Below, one piece after another: positions 21,701 to 35,049 of a stretch of DNA of 64,000 nt. The notes beneath the pieces were generated by a model. That model saw only the letters and a program-made list of their open reading frames with translations, ran no database searches and was not told where the DNA came from. The position numbers and the translations under genes are program-made. The number at the start of each line of letters is the position of its first letter. The stretch's first letter is position 1. Source of the stretch: Nageia nagi (taxonomy: Eukaryota > Pinophyta); NCBI GenBank assembly GCA_050084985.1, contig JBITNC010000001.1, positions 200,818,001 through 200,882,000 of the forward strand, written 5' to 3'.

Positions 21701-23560
21701 ATATACCCAAATCCTTGAGAAACTTTTGATGACTATTTTTTTCATCACTTAATCCAAGATACAATTTAAATAATCCTTGAATCAACCTCGAAGCCAATAT
21801 TCACCTTTTATGGATACTTATTCAACAAATATATCTCATCATTTGGTTGGTAAAAATCTAGTAATGCCCCCAACCCTACCATGGAATGAAAGGAACCTTA
21901 TCACAACCACAACACACACATTCACCCACCTAACTACCTAGCCTTACAAATACTCCTTATTGAAAAATAAAAGTGGGCTAATGTAGCAAGGGTAAACCTA
22001 CTATATCTTCCATATCCTCTCCAAAATAAGCATGAGAATGGAAATCCTTATGATATTTTATTTTAGGATGGAAATTATTAAACTTATTTTGTACCCTTAG
22101 GATATCCATAATAGCATCATCTATTTCAAAAATATATGTAGATACAAGACCACTACTAGATTTCATGTTAAAGGTCAGATCTCTTACTATTATGATAGCA
22201 TTAGCATGTATATTAATGTTGATAATAATGCAAGTATAGGTGTGCCTTATTATATCTCTATATCACTCAAACATTTATGCCAAATCCACCATCCCCACAC
22301 TCCATTCTTCCACCTTAGAATCAACTTATGATGATTTTGTTTCATCACCAAATTCCTTATCACTAGATGACTCACTAATGTCCTTTACTCCTAAACCTTT
22401 CCATCCAAAATTTGACTTAAACATCTTAGTAGGAAATTCATCTATGTATTATTCTTCTTTACCAAGTCCTCTTTCTTTATACCTTCTAAACTCTATATAT
22501 TTAGGAATGAAGGGTGCATTGCACTACACTACTTTGGTTATTTTATTAATTTGGGAACATATAATTTTTGGCTTGATTTATTCATCACTAGATTCTTCAA
22601 ATTTAGATGCATATTTATTATAAAGAGTTTCATTGATCTTTGGATCCTCAGTTAGGCATGTTTGATGCTTAGATTTGGAACAAACATCACATTAAATTCA
22701 TCATCCTCCTACTCTAAGAGCTATGTTGATTATAGTGTTTATGTTGGTATTTCTTCTTATGTTGTTGATGTTATCCTATTGACTTAATATCTTCTTTAAT
22801 TTATTTTTGGATGATGGCATATGTGCCAACTCTTACTTTCTTATACAACTACATATGGTCTTGTTACTCACTCTCATCATGTAATTCCTTTTCATTGTAG
22901 GGAACCAAAGTAGTCCCTACTCTTCTTATCATACTCTTGGGATCATCTATAGCTTTTATCACATATTTTTTGCCTTTGTAATTGAATTTTAACATGCTAT
23001 GTAAGGTAGAAGACACACATCTTATGGTATGTATCCAATGTCTTGTAAGTAGAATATTATAGGGTATTTTTTTATATATCACATATGTATTTAATTCCAC
23101 TATTTTGGGTCCCAATTATATTAGAATGTTTATGTTACCCACACATTGCTTCTCCATACTATCAAAACCATTGATCTTGTACCTTTTCCTTTGGAACTTA
23201 TTCATTAGCTTATCTCCAAATTTCTCTAGGAAATTTGGAGAATAAATATTCAAACCTTATCCATCATGTACCAAATCATCCTTGATAGTATTATCTAAGA
23301 TTTTGACATGAATGTGCTTTGCTATATGATAATCAATTATTTCTTATCTTGGGAGTTCCTTATCAATGAAGGAAATCATGTTTACCTATTTAAAATAATC
23401 AACCATTCCTACAAGAGCACTTGTTGGAATATTAGTATTAACATCTATATTCTTAAGGATATCAAATAAAACCTCTATAGGCTCATCAAATATTTCAAAC
23501 AATTTATAAAGATATATTTTAGCACTTGTATTTTTTAAATTTTGCAAAATATTTTTCTTT
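21701..23560 (-). pseudogene. Protease and protease-RT linker of the Tat-like element
   Basis: Near 23280-23200 the minus strand reads a decayed retropepsin, VHDG*GLNIYSPNFLEKFGD, closely matching VDGGVGLNICSIDFLKKFGD of the plus-strand element at 45.5 kb. The open frame 23115-22864 follows with PYNILLTRHWIHTIRCVSST and KFNYKGKKYVIKAIDD, the conserved RPW-IH segment after protease. From 22.8 to 21.7 kb lies a poorly conserved linker. The plus-strand open stretch at 22240-22623 is its antisense and is not a gene. Confidence 0.8.
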
Positions 23561-24960
23561 CACTTTTCTTTTTTATTTTATTTATGAGGGAGATAAGAAC
23601 AAAAAGGTACCTCTTTTAGTTGAATATAATCTAGGTTAGTAATACTATTTATACTTATTATTGTTAAAATAAAAAACCCTCTCCTTATATTGGTCTAATT
23701 TTGAATTAGAGCTCTTACTTACTTTATCCAAATTGATGGGATTACCATCATCATTAAATATAATCATATTGAACATATTTACACCTTGAATATCTTGAGT
23801 GTTTATGTTGAATTATCCATTTTTGTAAAAAATTGTATCATTATATAATAACTTCTTTAGTTCCTTTTTCAATGCCACACAACTAGATGTGTAATACCCA
23901 TTAACTTGATGATATCTACAAAAATCCATTTCTTTGAACCACTTAGGCTTTTCTTCATTATAACCAAATTTTATTGCTTTAATCCTCTTAAGAAAACCTC
24001 ACTCAAGATGATCCTAAAATATTATATATATATATATATATATATATCATTACTATAATTAGGTTCAGAAGCATTAAATTAATTATCTTCCTTCTTTTGA
24101 TATGTCATTTTATAACTATATTTTGAAGTAGAAGATGCATATTTGATAAGTTCATCTCTAAAAAAATACTTTTGTTTTTCAATAAATGAGTGAGCCATGT
24201 CCATAAGAGGATCTTTAGCATTATTAATAGCAATATGCTAAAGAGCAAAAATAATATTTTTAATAAACACCTTAGAAACTAACTTCTCTTCAATAGCTCC
24301 TTCTAAATATCTCTATATATTTATGTATCTTTGCATGAATTTGTCCAACCTCTTAGATTTTCCTTGTTTGCATGAGATAAAATTAGTTAGATCAAGGGGT
24401 TTATTGATATTGTACTTGAAATGATTCTTGAATTTATCTTTTAACTACTAATAAGAGGTGATTAACCTAGGTGCAAAATTATGGAATTATTTCCTTGCCT
24501 CACCAATCAATATCATAGGAAATTATTTTTCTTTAAGATTTTTATGAAGCCCACATTTCAACTCTACATTATACTCAAAACCCTAGAGAAGAATATGGGA
24601 TCTCCCTCATCATTAAACTTTTCCAACTTAGGATCTTTATCTATTCTTGTGAGGATATAAATATGAAGCTCTAAGCTTAATAAAATTTCTTTATCATTTG
24701 AAATGATAGATATTCCTACCAATCACATGATCAATTAAAAAGGAGCATTTGATTCTTCAATAGTAGCATAAATATGTATTGAATCCCTAGTGCTAGTGCT
24801 AGTATTATCACCAACTTGACCACTTCTAAATTTAAGAAGTGCATTAATAAATGCTTTCTCAAGAAGTGTTTGAATGCTATCCATATATAATACACTCACA
24901 AAATTTGAGATTAAATATTGTATGTGTAAAATACTTATGCTTGTATTTTTATATAGTTGC
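23561..24960 (-). pseudogene. Gag of the Tat-like element
   Basis: The minus strand shows the retrotransposon Gag domain at ~24.5-24.2 kb (FHNFAPRLITSY, KFKNHFKYNINKPLDLTNF, SKRLDKFMQRYINI, EEKLVSKVFIKNI) and, further down at ~23.95-23.85 kb, the zinc-finger-like FCRYHQVNGYYTSSCVALKK typical of Tat Gag. A (TA)n tract at 24023-24047 interrupts it. It is broken by stops and frameshifts. The sequence to the right is no longer recognisable, so the start is not defined. Confidence 0.82.
24023..24047. repeat. (TA)n microsatellite
   Basis: About 12 TA units inside the gag pseudogene; it probably expanded after inactivation. Confidence 0.95.
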
Positions 24961-26531
24961 ATACCATAGTTTATTAAAAAATTCTTTCAAAATGTCTAGG
25001 AAGGATATAAAATTCAACTTATATCAAATACGGTAGCCTTAAGGCTTACTAAAAACACTTAAAGGAATATGAGGGTCCAAAATACTCTAAGTTTAGTGAA
25101 TGACATCAGCATAATACAAAGAAGAAATAAAATCTCTAAAATTGGTAGGGAAGAGCAAGTGATATCAACAACATGATCATTATTTACTAGCAAAAGAAAT
25201 AAAAGCAAAGGAGGCAAAGAAATACACTAGAATTGGTACATGATGATATCAAGTTCAAAGAAGATAAGAAATGATCAAGAATTGATAATCCAAGGCAAGT
25301 GATGTCACCACACACAAGGAAGGTGCCTAGTAAGTAAGAAAGAAAGAAGGGGATGTCAATGAGTGGACCCTAGGTTATAATAGAGAGCATAAGAATAAAT
25401 ATAATAAAGGTTCAAAGACACTAGTAGAAGGATGGAAACATCAAAAAATATGAATGAGCTGATGAATCATAGGCAAATATCTATTTATACATTGATATTG
25501 GATATAAGAAATGAATGAAATCAACAACTTTAGCTACATCTTTCAGACGAAGGTGAATTATGAGAAAGAATGGCACACAAGCACCCAGAACATTAGTTAC
25601 CCACCCAATGATATTCTCTAGGAAAAAAGAGACACAATAATATTCATTCCTAGGGATTTAGCTCTAGTTGTATGATAACAATGCAACACTAACCCAGTTC
25701 AATCCTATTGATCTAGTAGTTTTTTTAGTATTTGCATCATATCTTCATGCATGTAGCATGACAAAGATAGCAAGGGATTAGTAGTTTAGTTAACTCACCT
25801 AATGGGAGGTCCTAAGATGATTCATTATGTAGAAGGAGCAATTACAGTACTGGTAGCTAGAAGGACTTAAATTTGAGGGACTAAATACTTGCAGATGATA
25901 GCCAAAACATCTATACCATGCATTGCATATAAAGGGATTACTTTAGTATTCTAAAAAAGCCTTCAAGATTAGTAGTTTCTTTATTTAGTAGTTTTAAATA
26001 TTAATCAAGTTTTCCTATAAATAGAAGGCTTTTGCATGAAATAAAGGTTGGAAATTTAAGAGCTGAACCTCTGTAATTTTATTCAAGTTATTTTTTAAAT
26101 ACAAGTATGACATGTTTTTTTCTTTTTGTAATTATTTGTTCATGTATGCTTCATGACATAATGGGCTAATGTTGAATTAGAGGTTGTTAATATTATATCT
26201 AACTAGGATTACTAATATAGGAAATATTGGCTTTTGTTTGTTAATTTGTTTATTCTTACAACCATTACACTTAGGAAGCACATGTTGATCAAGGAGTTTC
26301 ATGTTATTAACTTTCCTGCACTCTTATCTTTTATTTCTTTCCAACACCCTACCCTCTTAAAATTAGTGTAGAAGATCTTCCCTTAAGGAGAGTCTTGCTA
26401 ATAGATAAGGCATCTTCCTTCAAACTAGACATTGAATGTTGGAAAATACTTAATCCTTAATAACTCAATCGATTATGATTCATAGACATTTTCATATTAC
26501 ATAGTATTAATTGATAGTTATTTGTTTGGCA
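24961..26531. other. Uncoded stretch with an LTR-like promoter segment
   Basis: No protein similarity was found. TATAAATA at 26016-26023 and AATAAA at 26040-26045 lie close together, as in the core of a short LTR, and the surrounding sequence (cctataaatagaaggctttt) would fit an old solo LTR or the 5' LTR of the gypsy relic at 36.9-39.4 kb. No partner or target duplication was found, so this is only suggestive. Confidence 0.35.
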
Positions 26532-28111
26532 TGTAATATCCCCATTTTTTAGGTTTTTTCCCATTTCACCTTTGATAAATGGGAATATTAATTTAGGATT
26601 TTTTTCAATAATTGTATAATTTAGCCAAAATGATGTAAATTCATTTAGAGACTCAATAATTCTCTAATTATAGAATAAATAACCCTTTTTATTTATTTAT
26701 TTATTTTTATTTATTTAGTAAAATTCCAATTAATGATGTAATTATGATACCAAGGTAACTATAATTGTGATACCAAGGAATCTATAAATGTAAAAGCAAT
26801 ATTAGTCTCTTTAAACAAGGTGTTACATGTTCTAGCCTTGATAATTATAATATTGGTATTAAATATATCTCTAATCATTAGTGCTACCTTGTTTGAGGTA
26901 AAACATCCCCCTAGGTGATTACATCAACTACAAACATAATTATAGCTCCAAGGATGAACCTGGAACTTTGAAGTAAGTGTTCACAATCTTGATGCAAGTA
27001 AACAACCCTTGAGCATAGATGTTGTAATTTGGAGGATCCTAAGATCCCATGTTGGCTACCTAAGAATATGGATTGATAGCATTGATCATAATGCACTCTA
27101 GAATCACCCTCTCTTGGATGTTGGTTTTTTTTGGGTCCTTTGATGTGATTACACTTATCCCAAGGCTTCATGTCTTGGTCATTACATAAGAGCATACAAA
27201 TCATATATGTCCATTATTGGATCATCCCAAGATTAAAAGATGATCATCTTCACTTATAAAAGGATAACTCATATTCATTATGAGATATGCTAAATTTGAT
27301 TATAAACCTTTTTATTCTAGATTGAGTGGAGGATCTATCTCTGCCACTTATGGGATGAGCTACATTTGAAGTATTCGAGGGAGATAAGGCTATCTTCAAA
27401 CTTACTCTAGCTATCTTGAGAGGGATACTATTGGTTCCATCATAGTTGCTACAAGGAAGACCTAGTCTTGCCTCACTACTTCTAAGATTATGAGGCCTTA
27501 GAGCCATTCAAAATAACCCAATAGAGGATAGTCATAGTATAAACTCCATTGGTGGAAAAAAATATTGTAATTGCTCTACTCTTACTATATTAAATAAATT
27601 AAATTCTATTATTGGAATATTGTTACTTTTCTCATCATGGTTGGACATTCAATTATAAAGTAGTTTTTACATTGTTCAAGCATCATTTGCACTCCCAAAC
27701 TGGGATGTTGCATTTGGAGTAAAGTTTATGTTGTTTAATTATATTTTTTTCTCCTTAATTAGTATATTGGAATATTGGGAGGATTATATGCTTGTTTTAT
27801 GTATTATTACTTCCTAACTAGGATGTTGCAACTAGAGAGGTATTTTGCATTATTGAAGTTACTAATTGCTCCCTAATTGGAACATTAGATATAGAAGTGC
27901 ATTTTCATAACTTAAGACCTATTTTTTCTTATTTACTTGAATGTTAGATTTGTATGTGTGTTTTTGGAATATAATTACAAAATTTATCAATCCCAGGTAG
28001 ATAATGCAACATGTGTGCAATTTGAGCTTGCTTTGGCTAGTTTGAAGGTTAAAATCCAAATGTCCCTCTCCTAGGGAACAATTAAGGATTGAGATCAAAA
28101 ATGGATCATCA
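26532..28111 (+). mobile_element. 5' LTR of the chromovirus-type element
   Basis: 1580 bp from TGTAATATCCCC to GGATCATCA. It aligns with 32506-33415 and then 36357-36874 across most of its length (for example taatttagccaaaatgatgt, aactagagaggtatttt, aatccaaatgtccctctc). Open stretches inside are LTR translations. Confidence 0.93.
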
Positions 28112-28114
28112 TAG

Positions 28115-28127
28115 TGGTATCAAAGCC
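28115..28127 (+). other. Primer binding site, initiator tRNA-Met type
   Basis: tggtatcaaagcc differs by one G-to-A change from the standard tggtatcagagcc and lies 3 bp after the LTR. Confidence 0.9.
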
Positions 28128-28628
28128 TTGATTATACCATCTTATTAGGAATCAAGGGCATCATTTGTAAAGGTTTTTGAGAGAAAATAAAGATTGGTTA
28201 CCTACATCATAGTGGTATCATATACAAAGAATAGATGAAGAGTAGTTGGAGATCTTACCCTTGTTATTGGGTAAGAATAGAGGAGTTGCTATTAAAGGAG
28301 ATTGTTGGAGGAGATGAAAGAGATGAAGAGGACTTATTATGGTATTTTTTTGGATCACATTGCTATTTATGGAAAGTTATTAGTGTGAAGTTGACCTAGC
28401 ATCATAGTGGTTATTTTGAAGGTATTCTGGAGGATTATGGAACTCTATCTCAACCTCCTGGTAGGTTGTTAAGCATCTCTTAGCCTAGTTTTGAATTCTA
28501 AATCTTTGAGGAGTTTCATATAGATTGAAAAGGTATATTCCCAAAAAAATTTGCACTTTTTATTACAAGATAAAGTCCATTCTCAATTTACTTTTGAGTT
28601 CAAGGGAGGAATAAGGTATGTTTGAAAA

Positions 28629-28985
28629 GTTTTAGCCCATCTAGGGCTAGATGTTGGTATTTTGGGGCATTTATATTCCCAAAGCTACATTTTAGGACCA
28701 CCATGAGGTAGATATTAGTATTCTAAGTGAGTTTTTTTTCTTGAAGCTACATTCTAGGACCATCAAAGGTTAGATGTTGCATTAATAAGGGTATTTTTTT
28801 AGTATAGCATTACATTTTGAGCTCTTTAAAGGAAAATGTTGAGGAACTAAGCACTTTTCAAAGGTCAATTCTATATTTTGAGGCCACCTAAAGGAGGAAT
28901 TTGACCAACTAGGAGGATTTTTAGGCTTACATTATGTTTCAAAGCAAATTTGGGTGTATGTTGGTACATTAGAGGTTGAAGTTTG
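28629..28985 (+). repeat. Degenerate tandem repeat, ~61-bp period
   Basis: About six diverged units start near 28629, 28688, 28750, 28813, 28873 and 28930, sharing cattttagga..cca, a gatgttg-like core and a T-run. Similar units reappear at about 30245-30440 (cattttggaggcacctaaag), so one array appears to be split by the copia-type segment. Confidence 0.7.
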
Positions 28986-28989
28986 AATT

Positions 28990-30225
28990 CCTATGTTGAA
29001 TTCATGTTTGTGATGAAAACTTCATTTCTAGGAGGATATTTTGTTGTATAGTGTTGATCTTAATGTACACCTTCATGGTTAGTTCAATATATGTGAGGAA
29101 ATATTTTTTGAGTAGATAATATATACCCTCATGGTTAGTTCCCTCTGTGTGAGGAACTCATGGTACATATTGGTTTTTGCTAGCATTGTCTCAATTTTCA
29201 CTATGTTAGGAATCAGTATATGTCTTTGGGCACTATTTGGTTATCCATATGTGAGAGATTTGTATGTGCTTAAACTCTATTTTTTATTTTGATCAACACA
29301 TGTTTTCTAATATATAGCAGGTGACTATGAGTATTAGCTTGGCATCTTTGTGATGACTTATAGTGCATCATTGATCAGTTTATGGATTGCATTACTTAGT
29401 TCATTTATCCTATTTTGATATGAATGTTCATATGATGCATATAACTGATATTATTTATGATATTCTTGTAGCTTGTAGGTTTCTTTTGATAATTTAGGTG
29501 ACTTACTTCAATTTGGTAGGCTCATGAAGGATCACATGTCAACTTGGTGTTGATTAAATACTCTATACAATGAAACCAGTTATGATTAATGATTGTATTG
29601 TAAACCATTTTGTAAAATGGTAAAGTAGTGAGTCTCAAAATAAGATCTTTATTATTTCTCAAATATGTAAAAGTTCTCATCTCCACTTGTATCTCTATGG
29701 GGGAGAACTTTCTCTTACTCTCTCTTTTTTCATTCTTCCATGCTCTATCCCAATATTGCATTAAGGGGGAGTGTTAGAATTTGTAATGTAATATTATGTA
29801 ATATCTCTCTTTAATATAAATTGGCCACTATGTAAATCCATTTAATACTCAAAGTATCTATATATACCTTAAAAAATTAAGCGAATAAATATAGAAAAAA
29901 CTTTAACCTTACCCTTCGGTAAAAGGGAGGTTAAAGAATGGGTTTCATCTTATAAATAGAGGGGTACACCCTCTCTCATGATATACAATTTGGAAGCAAA
30001 TATATGCTATAGGTTTAGAGTTAGGAGAGGAAGGAAGAGATCTTGTAAAAGAAATCCTTGAGAATAGGAAGGTCTTGGTTAGTGAATGTACTCCCAAGAA
30101 GGGAGGAACCACTTTACATCATGTGTTCATTGTGATATTGGCTTATGTTATTATGGTATTATGTTGATGTTGTGAGTGCCTTCTTGAGATATTAGTAGAT
30201 TAGAAATTAATTCACAAAGGGTTTA
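28990..30225 (+). mobile_element. Ty1/copia-type segment with LTR start
   Basis: ttaagggggag at 29761-29771 followed by TGTTAGAATTTG at 29772 is the characteristic polypurine tract plus LTR start of plant copia elements. A TATAAATA box lies at 29951. The LTR end is unclear (about 30.15-30.22 kb). The sequence before the purine tract should be the 3' internal end, but I recognise no copia protein. No second LTR is visible, so this is a truncated copy. The 9-mer attagaggt occurs near both edges and may be incidental. Confidence 0.6.
29951..29958 (+). promoter_or_regulatory. TATA box in the copia-type LTR
   Basis: TATAAATA followed by gaggggtacacc, ~180 bp into the LTR, a usual U3/R position. 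Confidence 0.5.
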
Positions 30226-30449
30226 TTTTATTAGAGGTATTTTAAGGTTCACTCTACTTTTCAAGACCATTTGGAGCTATTTCACAAGGTATCTTAGCAT
30301 TTTAAGAGTTCCTAGGTCCATATGTTGAGTTTTTGGGAGTTTTATTGAGATTTTTATTACATTTTGGAGGCACCTAAAGTGGTACATTAGCTTGCTAAGG
30401 CCAATTGGGTGTTTTTGTTACTGCATTCTAAGTGTCATTTAATGTAAGT

Positions 30450-32040
30450 AATAATTATTTTTATTATGGAATACAAGTATTGATAATTTGTAAGGTTTTT
30501 CTTGACATATTGACCACTATTTTCTAGTGACCACTATTTTCTAGTGAATTTGAAGTCACATATCACTAGAAGGAGGAAATTAGAAAATAGGGTTATCAAT
30601 TTGCTATTGTTGACTAAAATTAATAGTGGTGTTTACACCATGGAGGCTTGAGGAGGAGACAATGGGATTATTCTATCATTGCAATTATAATTGGAGGTTT
30701 GGAGTGAGATGTTGGGAGTATAGAAATCTCTTTTTGTTGTGAGCTTGTAAAAAACTCATCCCTTGAGGTATCTTGGTCAACTTTTAAAATTTGAAACTTG
30801 CTTGGCATCATTCAGCTTATGTGTGTGGATGTTGAACTTCAATGAGGCATATTCAAATTCAAAGTTGATTCTTCGGGCCCATAAACCATAGGTTCAAATT
30901 TTGTTATTCATTACATTAGTATGGGACCAAAATTTTAGGTTTAAGTAAATTAAGTATTTCATATTTTTATTTTCAAGTAGGATAAATAAGGAGAAAAAAA
31001 TAAAAAAATATATATTTATTTCAATTTCTAGAAGCAATAAGGGAAGAAATTATTTTAAAATTTACAACATATTTTTATGTCCAATTAAGAAAAATAAAAA
31101 TTATTATAGGAAGTTCTATTTATTTTAAATTATTTATTTTTACAAGCAAAATAAAGCATGAGTGATAAGGTGTTATTTTGGATTTCATATTTTATTTTGC
31201 TCAAAAATTTGAATTTTGGAGGGACAGTGTAATATGGTGTGAAATTATAAATTCAAATTATTTTCTAGCCCTATAAAGCCAAATGTTGGGTAACCAAGAA
31301 GAGACACTAAATTTGAGATTAAAATTTGAATTCCATCTAGAAAGGTTATACATTATATACTCAAGGAGCTAGAGGATTTTTTGAGCATCATAAAAGGGTT
31401 CATTGTGAACCATGGAGAGACATTATAATTTGGTAATAAATTATTGGGATTTTAGGAGGCTCAATTTAAATTTTTAAGGGTTTTAAATCACTATTATTCC
31501 AAGGCATTATAGAGTTTGTTGTTGCTATAAGGAGTTGTGATCATCACATCATCATTGTGAAGATCAAGATGAAGGGTTTCATATTGGAGAAGCCTCTATA
31601 GTAAATTTGACAAAAAGAGGAAGGATTCATTAGAAAGAATGCAAGAATAGAAAGATGAAGGATGTTATGTCTAACCAAGAGGTTCTCCATAGATTTACTA
31701 CACTCATCACTTCATTACCTAGACTATTCTAGGTTTATTCAACCCTTCTGTAAGATGTTAAGGAAGCATTTAGTTTTTAGGATTTCATTAATGTGACTAA
31801 GGGAGATAAATAATTGGATGTAATATCATTAAGAGAAATACATCCTAACACTAAAGGGGAATAGGTACATGTTTACTCTCAAAATAAGGTAGTTCCACTT
31901 GATGAAGATAGGGCATCACAATATTGACCACCATTAAAGAAAGGTCACCTTTCTCAAAGAATCATTTCAAATATGTGGATAATGGAAGGCCACTTGGTTC
32001 CACACTACCACTCTATAAGGATCAAAGGAGTGATAATAAG
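30450..32040 (+). other. Internal region of the chromovirus-type element without recognised coding
   Basis: AT-rich sequence between the second part of the ~61-bp repeat array and the protease remnant. Gag would be expected here, but no Gag domain or zinc knuckle could be read in any frame. It is either deleted or decayed beyond recognition. Confidence 0.5.
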
Positions 32041-32490
32041 AGAGGAAGTTTTCATTTTGGTTGATAATGGAGCCATATAAAGCTTCATTGACCATGGTTT
32101 TTTTGTCAAAAAAAATCCTTCCAAAAAATATGGTAAAGGCATTTTATGTCTCTAATGCCAATGGGAATCATACCTTATATAATCATTCATTGAGACTCAG
32201 TATAAGGATGGGAAACTATGACCTTGAGGAAAAATTTTATGTCTTTCCCCAAGATAGCATGTAAGTGATAACCCTTAGAGTTCAATAGATGTATCCCTTG
32301 GGTGATTTTAAGACTAATTTCTATTGATAACAGGTGAATTTCTCATTCAAGGAATAAAAGGTCATCATCAAAGGTATTCCATAGGGACATGGAAAACAAT
32401 GTGTTGCTGCACCAAATATTAAAGATTCTTGGATCAACCAAGAAAATATTAATGCAACGATGGAATTTCCAAATTGCTTAAGGGTAAGCA
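32040..32490 (+). pseudogene. Retropepsin remnant of the chromovirus-type element
   Basis: Reads EVFILVDNGAI*SFIDHGFFV with the catalytic Asp codon at ~32062-32064 in a DNGA box, then, after a frame change, FYVSNANGNHTLYNHSLRLS and RMGNYDLEEKFYV, followed by YPLGDFKTNFY. This is the standard plant chromovirus protease wording (D-S/T-G-A-S-H-N-F-I). RT should follow, but only ~100 further bases remain before the polypurine tract, so the pol deletion is immediately downstream. Confidence 0.82.
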
Positions 32491-32493
32491 ATT

Positions 32494-32505
32494 TGGGGAG
32501 GGACT
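32494..32505 (+). other. Polypurine tract
   Basis: tggggagggact lies directly before the 3' LTR start TGTAATATC. Confidence 0.8.
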
Positions 32506-34477
32506 TGTAATATCTCCTCTTCTAGGTGTTTTCCCCATTTCACTTATGATAAATGGAAACATTAATTTATGAGTGTTTTTATCAATATTTGTATAATTTA
32601 GCCAAAATGATGTGAATTCTACTTACAGACTCAATAATGCTCTAATTATGGAATAAATGGCCCTTTTTATTTATTTATTTATTTTGTAAAATGCAATTAA
32701 TGATGTAATTATGATCCAGGACAACTATAATTGTAAATACAATATTAATCTCATTAAATGAGGCATTGCATATTTTAACCTTGATGATTGTAATGTTTTC
32801 ATTAAATTTATCTCTAGCTATTAGTGCTCCCCTATTTGAGGTAAATGCTCCCCTTAGGTGATTGCATTAACTACAAGGATATTTGTACCTCCAAGGATGA
32901 ACTTGACACTTCAAACTAATTATTAATAATCTTAATGCAATTAAATAGCCCTAGAACATGGATGTTGGACTTTGGAGGATCCCAAGATCCCACATGGATA
33001 CCTAGGCATATGGACCAATGGCATTGATCATAAGGTACTCTAGAATCAATCCCTCTTGAACTTTGGCTTTGTAGGGCCCTCAAATGTGATTACACTTATC
33101 CCAAGGCTTTTCATCTTGATCATTGCATATAGGAGCATATGGATCACATCTCTCTATCATTGGATCATCCCAAAGCAAGATTAGAAGATCATCATTCTCA
33201 TTTATAAAAGAACTCATATTCATTATGAGATATTGTAAATTTGATTATATACTCTTTTATTCTAGATTTATTAGAGGCTCTATCTTTGTCACTTGTGGGG
33301 ATACCTACATTTGAGGTATTGGAGGAAGAGGAGGCTACCTTTGAACTTACTCTAGCCATCTTGAGAGGAATGTTATTAGTTTCATCATATTTGCTATAAA
33401 GGGGACTTATAGGATTGGTAAGACCCTAAAGCTAATATGCTCTATATCAGATACACAATGAATGTAAATGAAACACCTAAACCTAATATAGAGTGCGCAA
33501 GTAGCCAATTTGTGTACAATCCTCAAAGAAGAATAAAAATGAATATTCAAAGGATTATGATTGTACTTCAAATGAGCTCATAATGAATATTCACTAGAAT
33601 GGTACCATGAGTCATTCCTTGAAATCTATACCTCCCAATCTAAAGGGTACACATCATTGGCTATGTGGGAATGGTATGCTATTGGCTACATGGAACTTGA
33701 TGATTCATGTCATGCACAAGATAACAAATCTCAAAGAGTCTAATAAAATTTTCAAGATAGGTGGTATCAGGAGATACCATAAGTTTTATGTTTGGGAAAA
33801 CCACCTATTAGAGATATCTAATTAGGATTTCAACCTTCACCTCTTGTATTTATAACTTGTAAGGAAATAAAAAGGAGTGAAATTTGACATATAACAATAA
33901 TAATAATCTTTTCAATATTCAAGATAACTTAAAATATAAACCATGGTTAATGATATTACATTGGTCCTAGCATATGGTATTGCAATATAATAGCACTTTA
34001 TCGATTTATATATTATTTCCATTTATTCATTAAATGAGTCTAAATATGATTTATTAAATAAATAATAAATCATTTTTAAACATCTACATTTTTCCCTTCT
34101 TTGGATATGTAATGGAAAATATTGAAATTGCATAATCCAAAGAAGTCTAGAGAAGAGAAAAAGATTTTCAATAGTAAATTAGACTTCCCTATTTTGATTG
34201 ATATGCCAAGTATGGTATGTTGTTTTCTCCCTTGTGGTATTGGTTTCCCCTAGCTCATGTTGCGTTGGGTAAATAAGCCAAAATTGGAGTCCCTCTATGA
34301 CATGAGCGATATATGTCAATCCTACTCACCTGGATAATACCTGTAGAACAAAGCAACATATACCCACATATATCACATCCATAAAAAACTAAATAATGTG
34401 AAAAGAAATGATAAAATTAATATAATATGCAATGTGTCACTATGGCTGATGTGACTCATAGTACTATAAACCATGGT

Positions 34478-34710
34478 ATATAGACTACTATGATAAAAAA
34501 AAACTCATAGTCTATGAAGAGCAAGTGCATGAGATCCTCTCTAATTCCCTAGGATTGTAATATCCATGATGTATAGATTATTATGATAGAAAACTCATAG
34601 TCTATAAAGACCAAGCTGATGAGAAATTTTAATGACTCAAGCTTGGAATAATAATGATTATCAAGGTAATGAGAACTTTTAATGACTCAAGCTTGAAATA
34701 ATCCTACAAT
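34478..34710. repeat. Short direct repeats in the internal region
   Basis: tatagactactatgataaaa at 34478 recurs as tatagattattatgataga at 34572, each followed by actcatagtctat. aatgactcaagcttg occurs at 34631 and 34681. These look like local duplications. Confidence 0.7.
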
Positions 34711-35049
34711 TGATAAGAGATGTTTCTCATGGAGTGACCATGGAGTTAAAAATATTTTTTTATAGAATAATAAATAATAGTATTCAATTTTCATAAATGT
34801 ACCAAATATAAAAACATTCAATGGCCTTGCATTTCAATATTTCAATGTGTATAAATTTTCAAAGCGAATACATGCCAAAAGCCTTCTCAATAACTACTTC
34901 ACTTAAGGGCTTTAAAGCATCTTCTTTTCCTTTAGGAGGAGCTTCCATATAAACTTCATGTACATCAGTGGCAATGTGTTCATAGGATGACACATTGTTA
35001 GTAGCATTTGTATTAATAGTAGAAATCCTCCATCTCATTGAACCTACAT

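Larger units (their letters stand above)
7932..24960 (-). mobile_element. Tat-like Ty3/gypsy retrotransposon, twice interrupted
   Basis: Reading right to left: gag (24.96-23.6 kb), protease and linker (23.5-21.7), RT N-part (21.7-21.39), RT C-part (18.78-17.8), RNase H (12.28-11.7), integrase (11.7-10.44), 3' UTR and 3' LTR (8.67-7.93). Two later elements sit inside, at 18785-21388 and 12280-17792, each with a perfect 5-bp target duplication. Removing them rejoins RT to RT and RT to RNase H in the same frame. The protein wording (LLGYIISRRGIEVNPKK, PHIDM, GHE) is typical of the plant Tat group. The 5' LTR was not found; it may be lost beyond 25 kb. Confidence 0.85.

Noticed and set aside
22240-22623. 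127-codon plus-strand open frame
   Set aside because: It lies antisense to the protease-RT linker of the minus-strand Tat-like element, has no recognisable domain and is rich in Ser/Leu as expected from antisense AT-rich coding DNA.
33123-33314. 63-codon frame
   Set aside because: Part of the 3' LTR of the chromovirus-type element, aligned with non-coding sequence in the 5' LTR.
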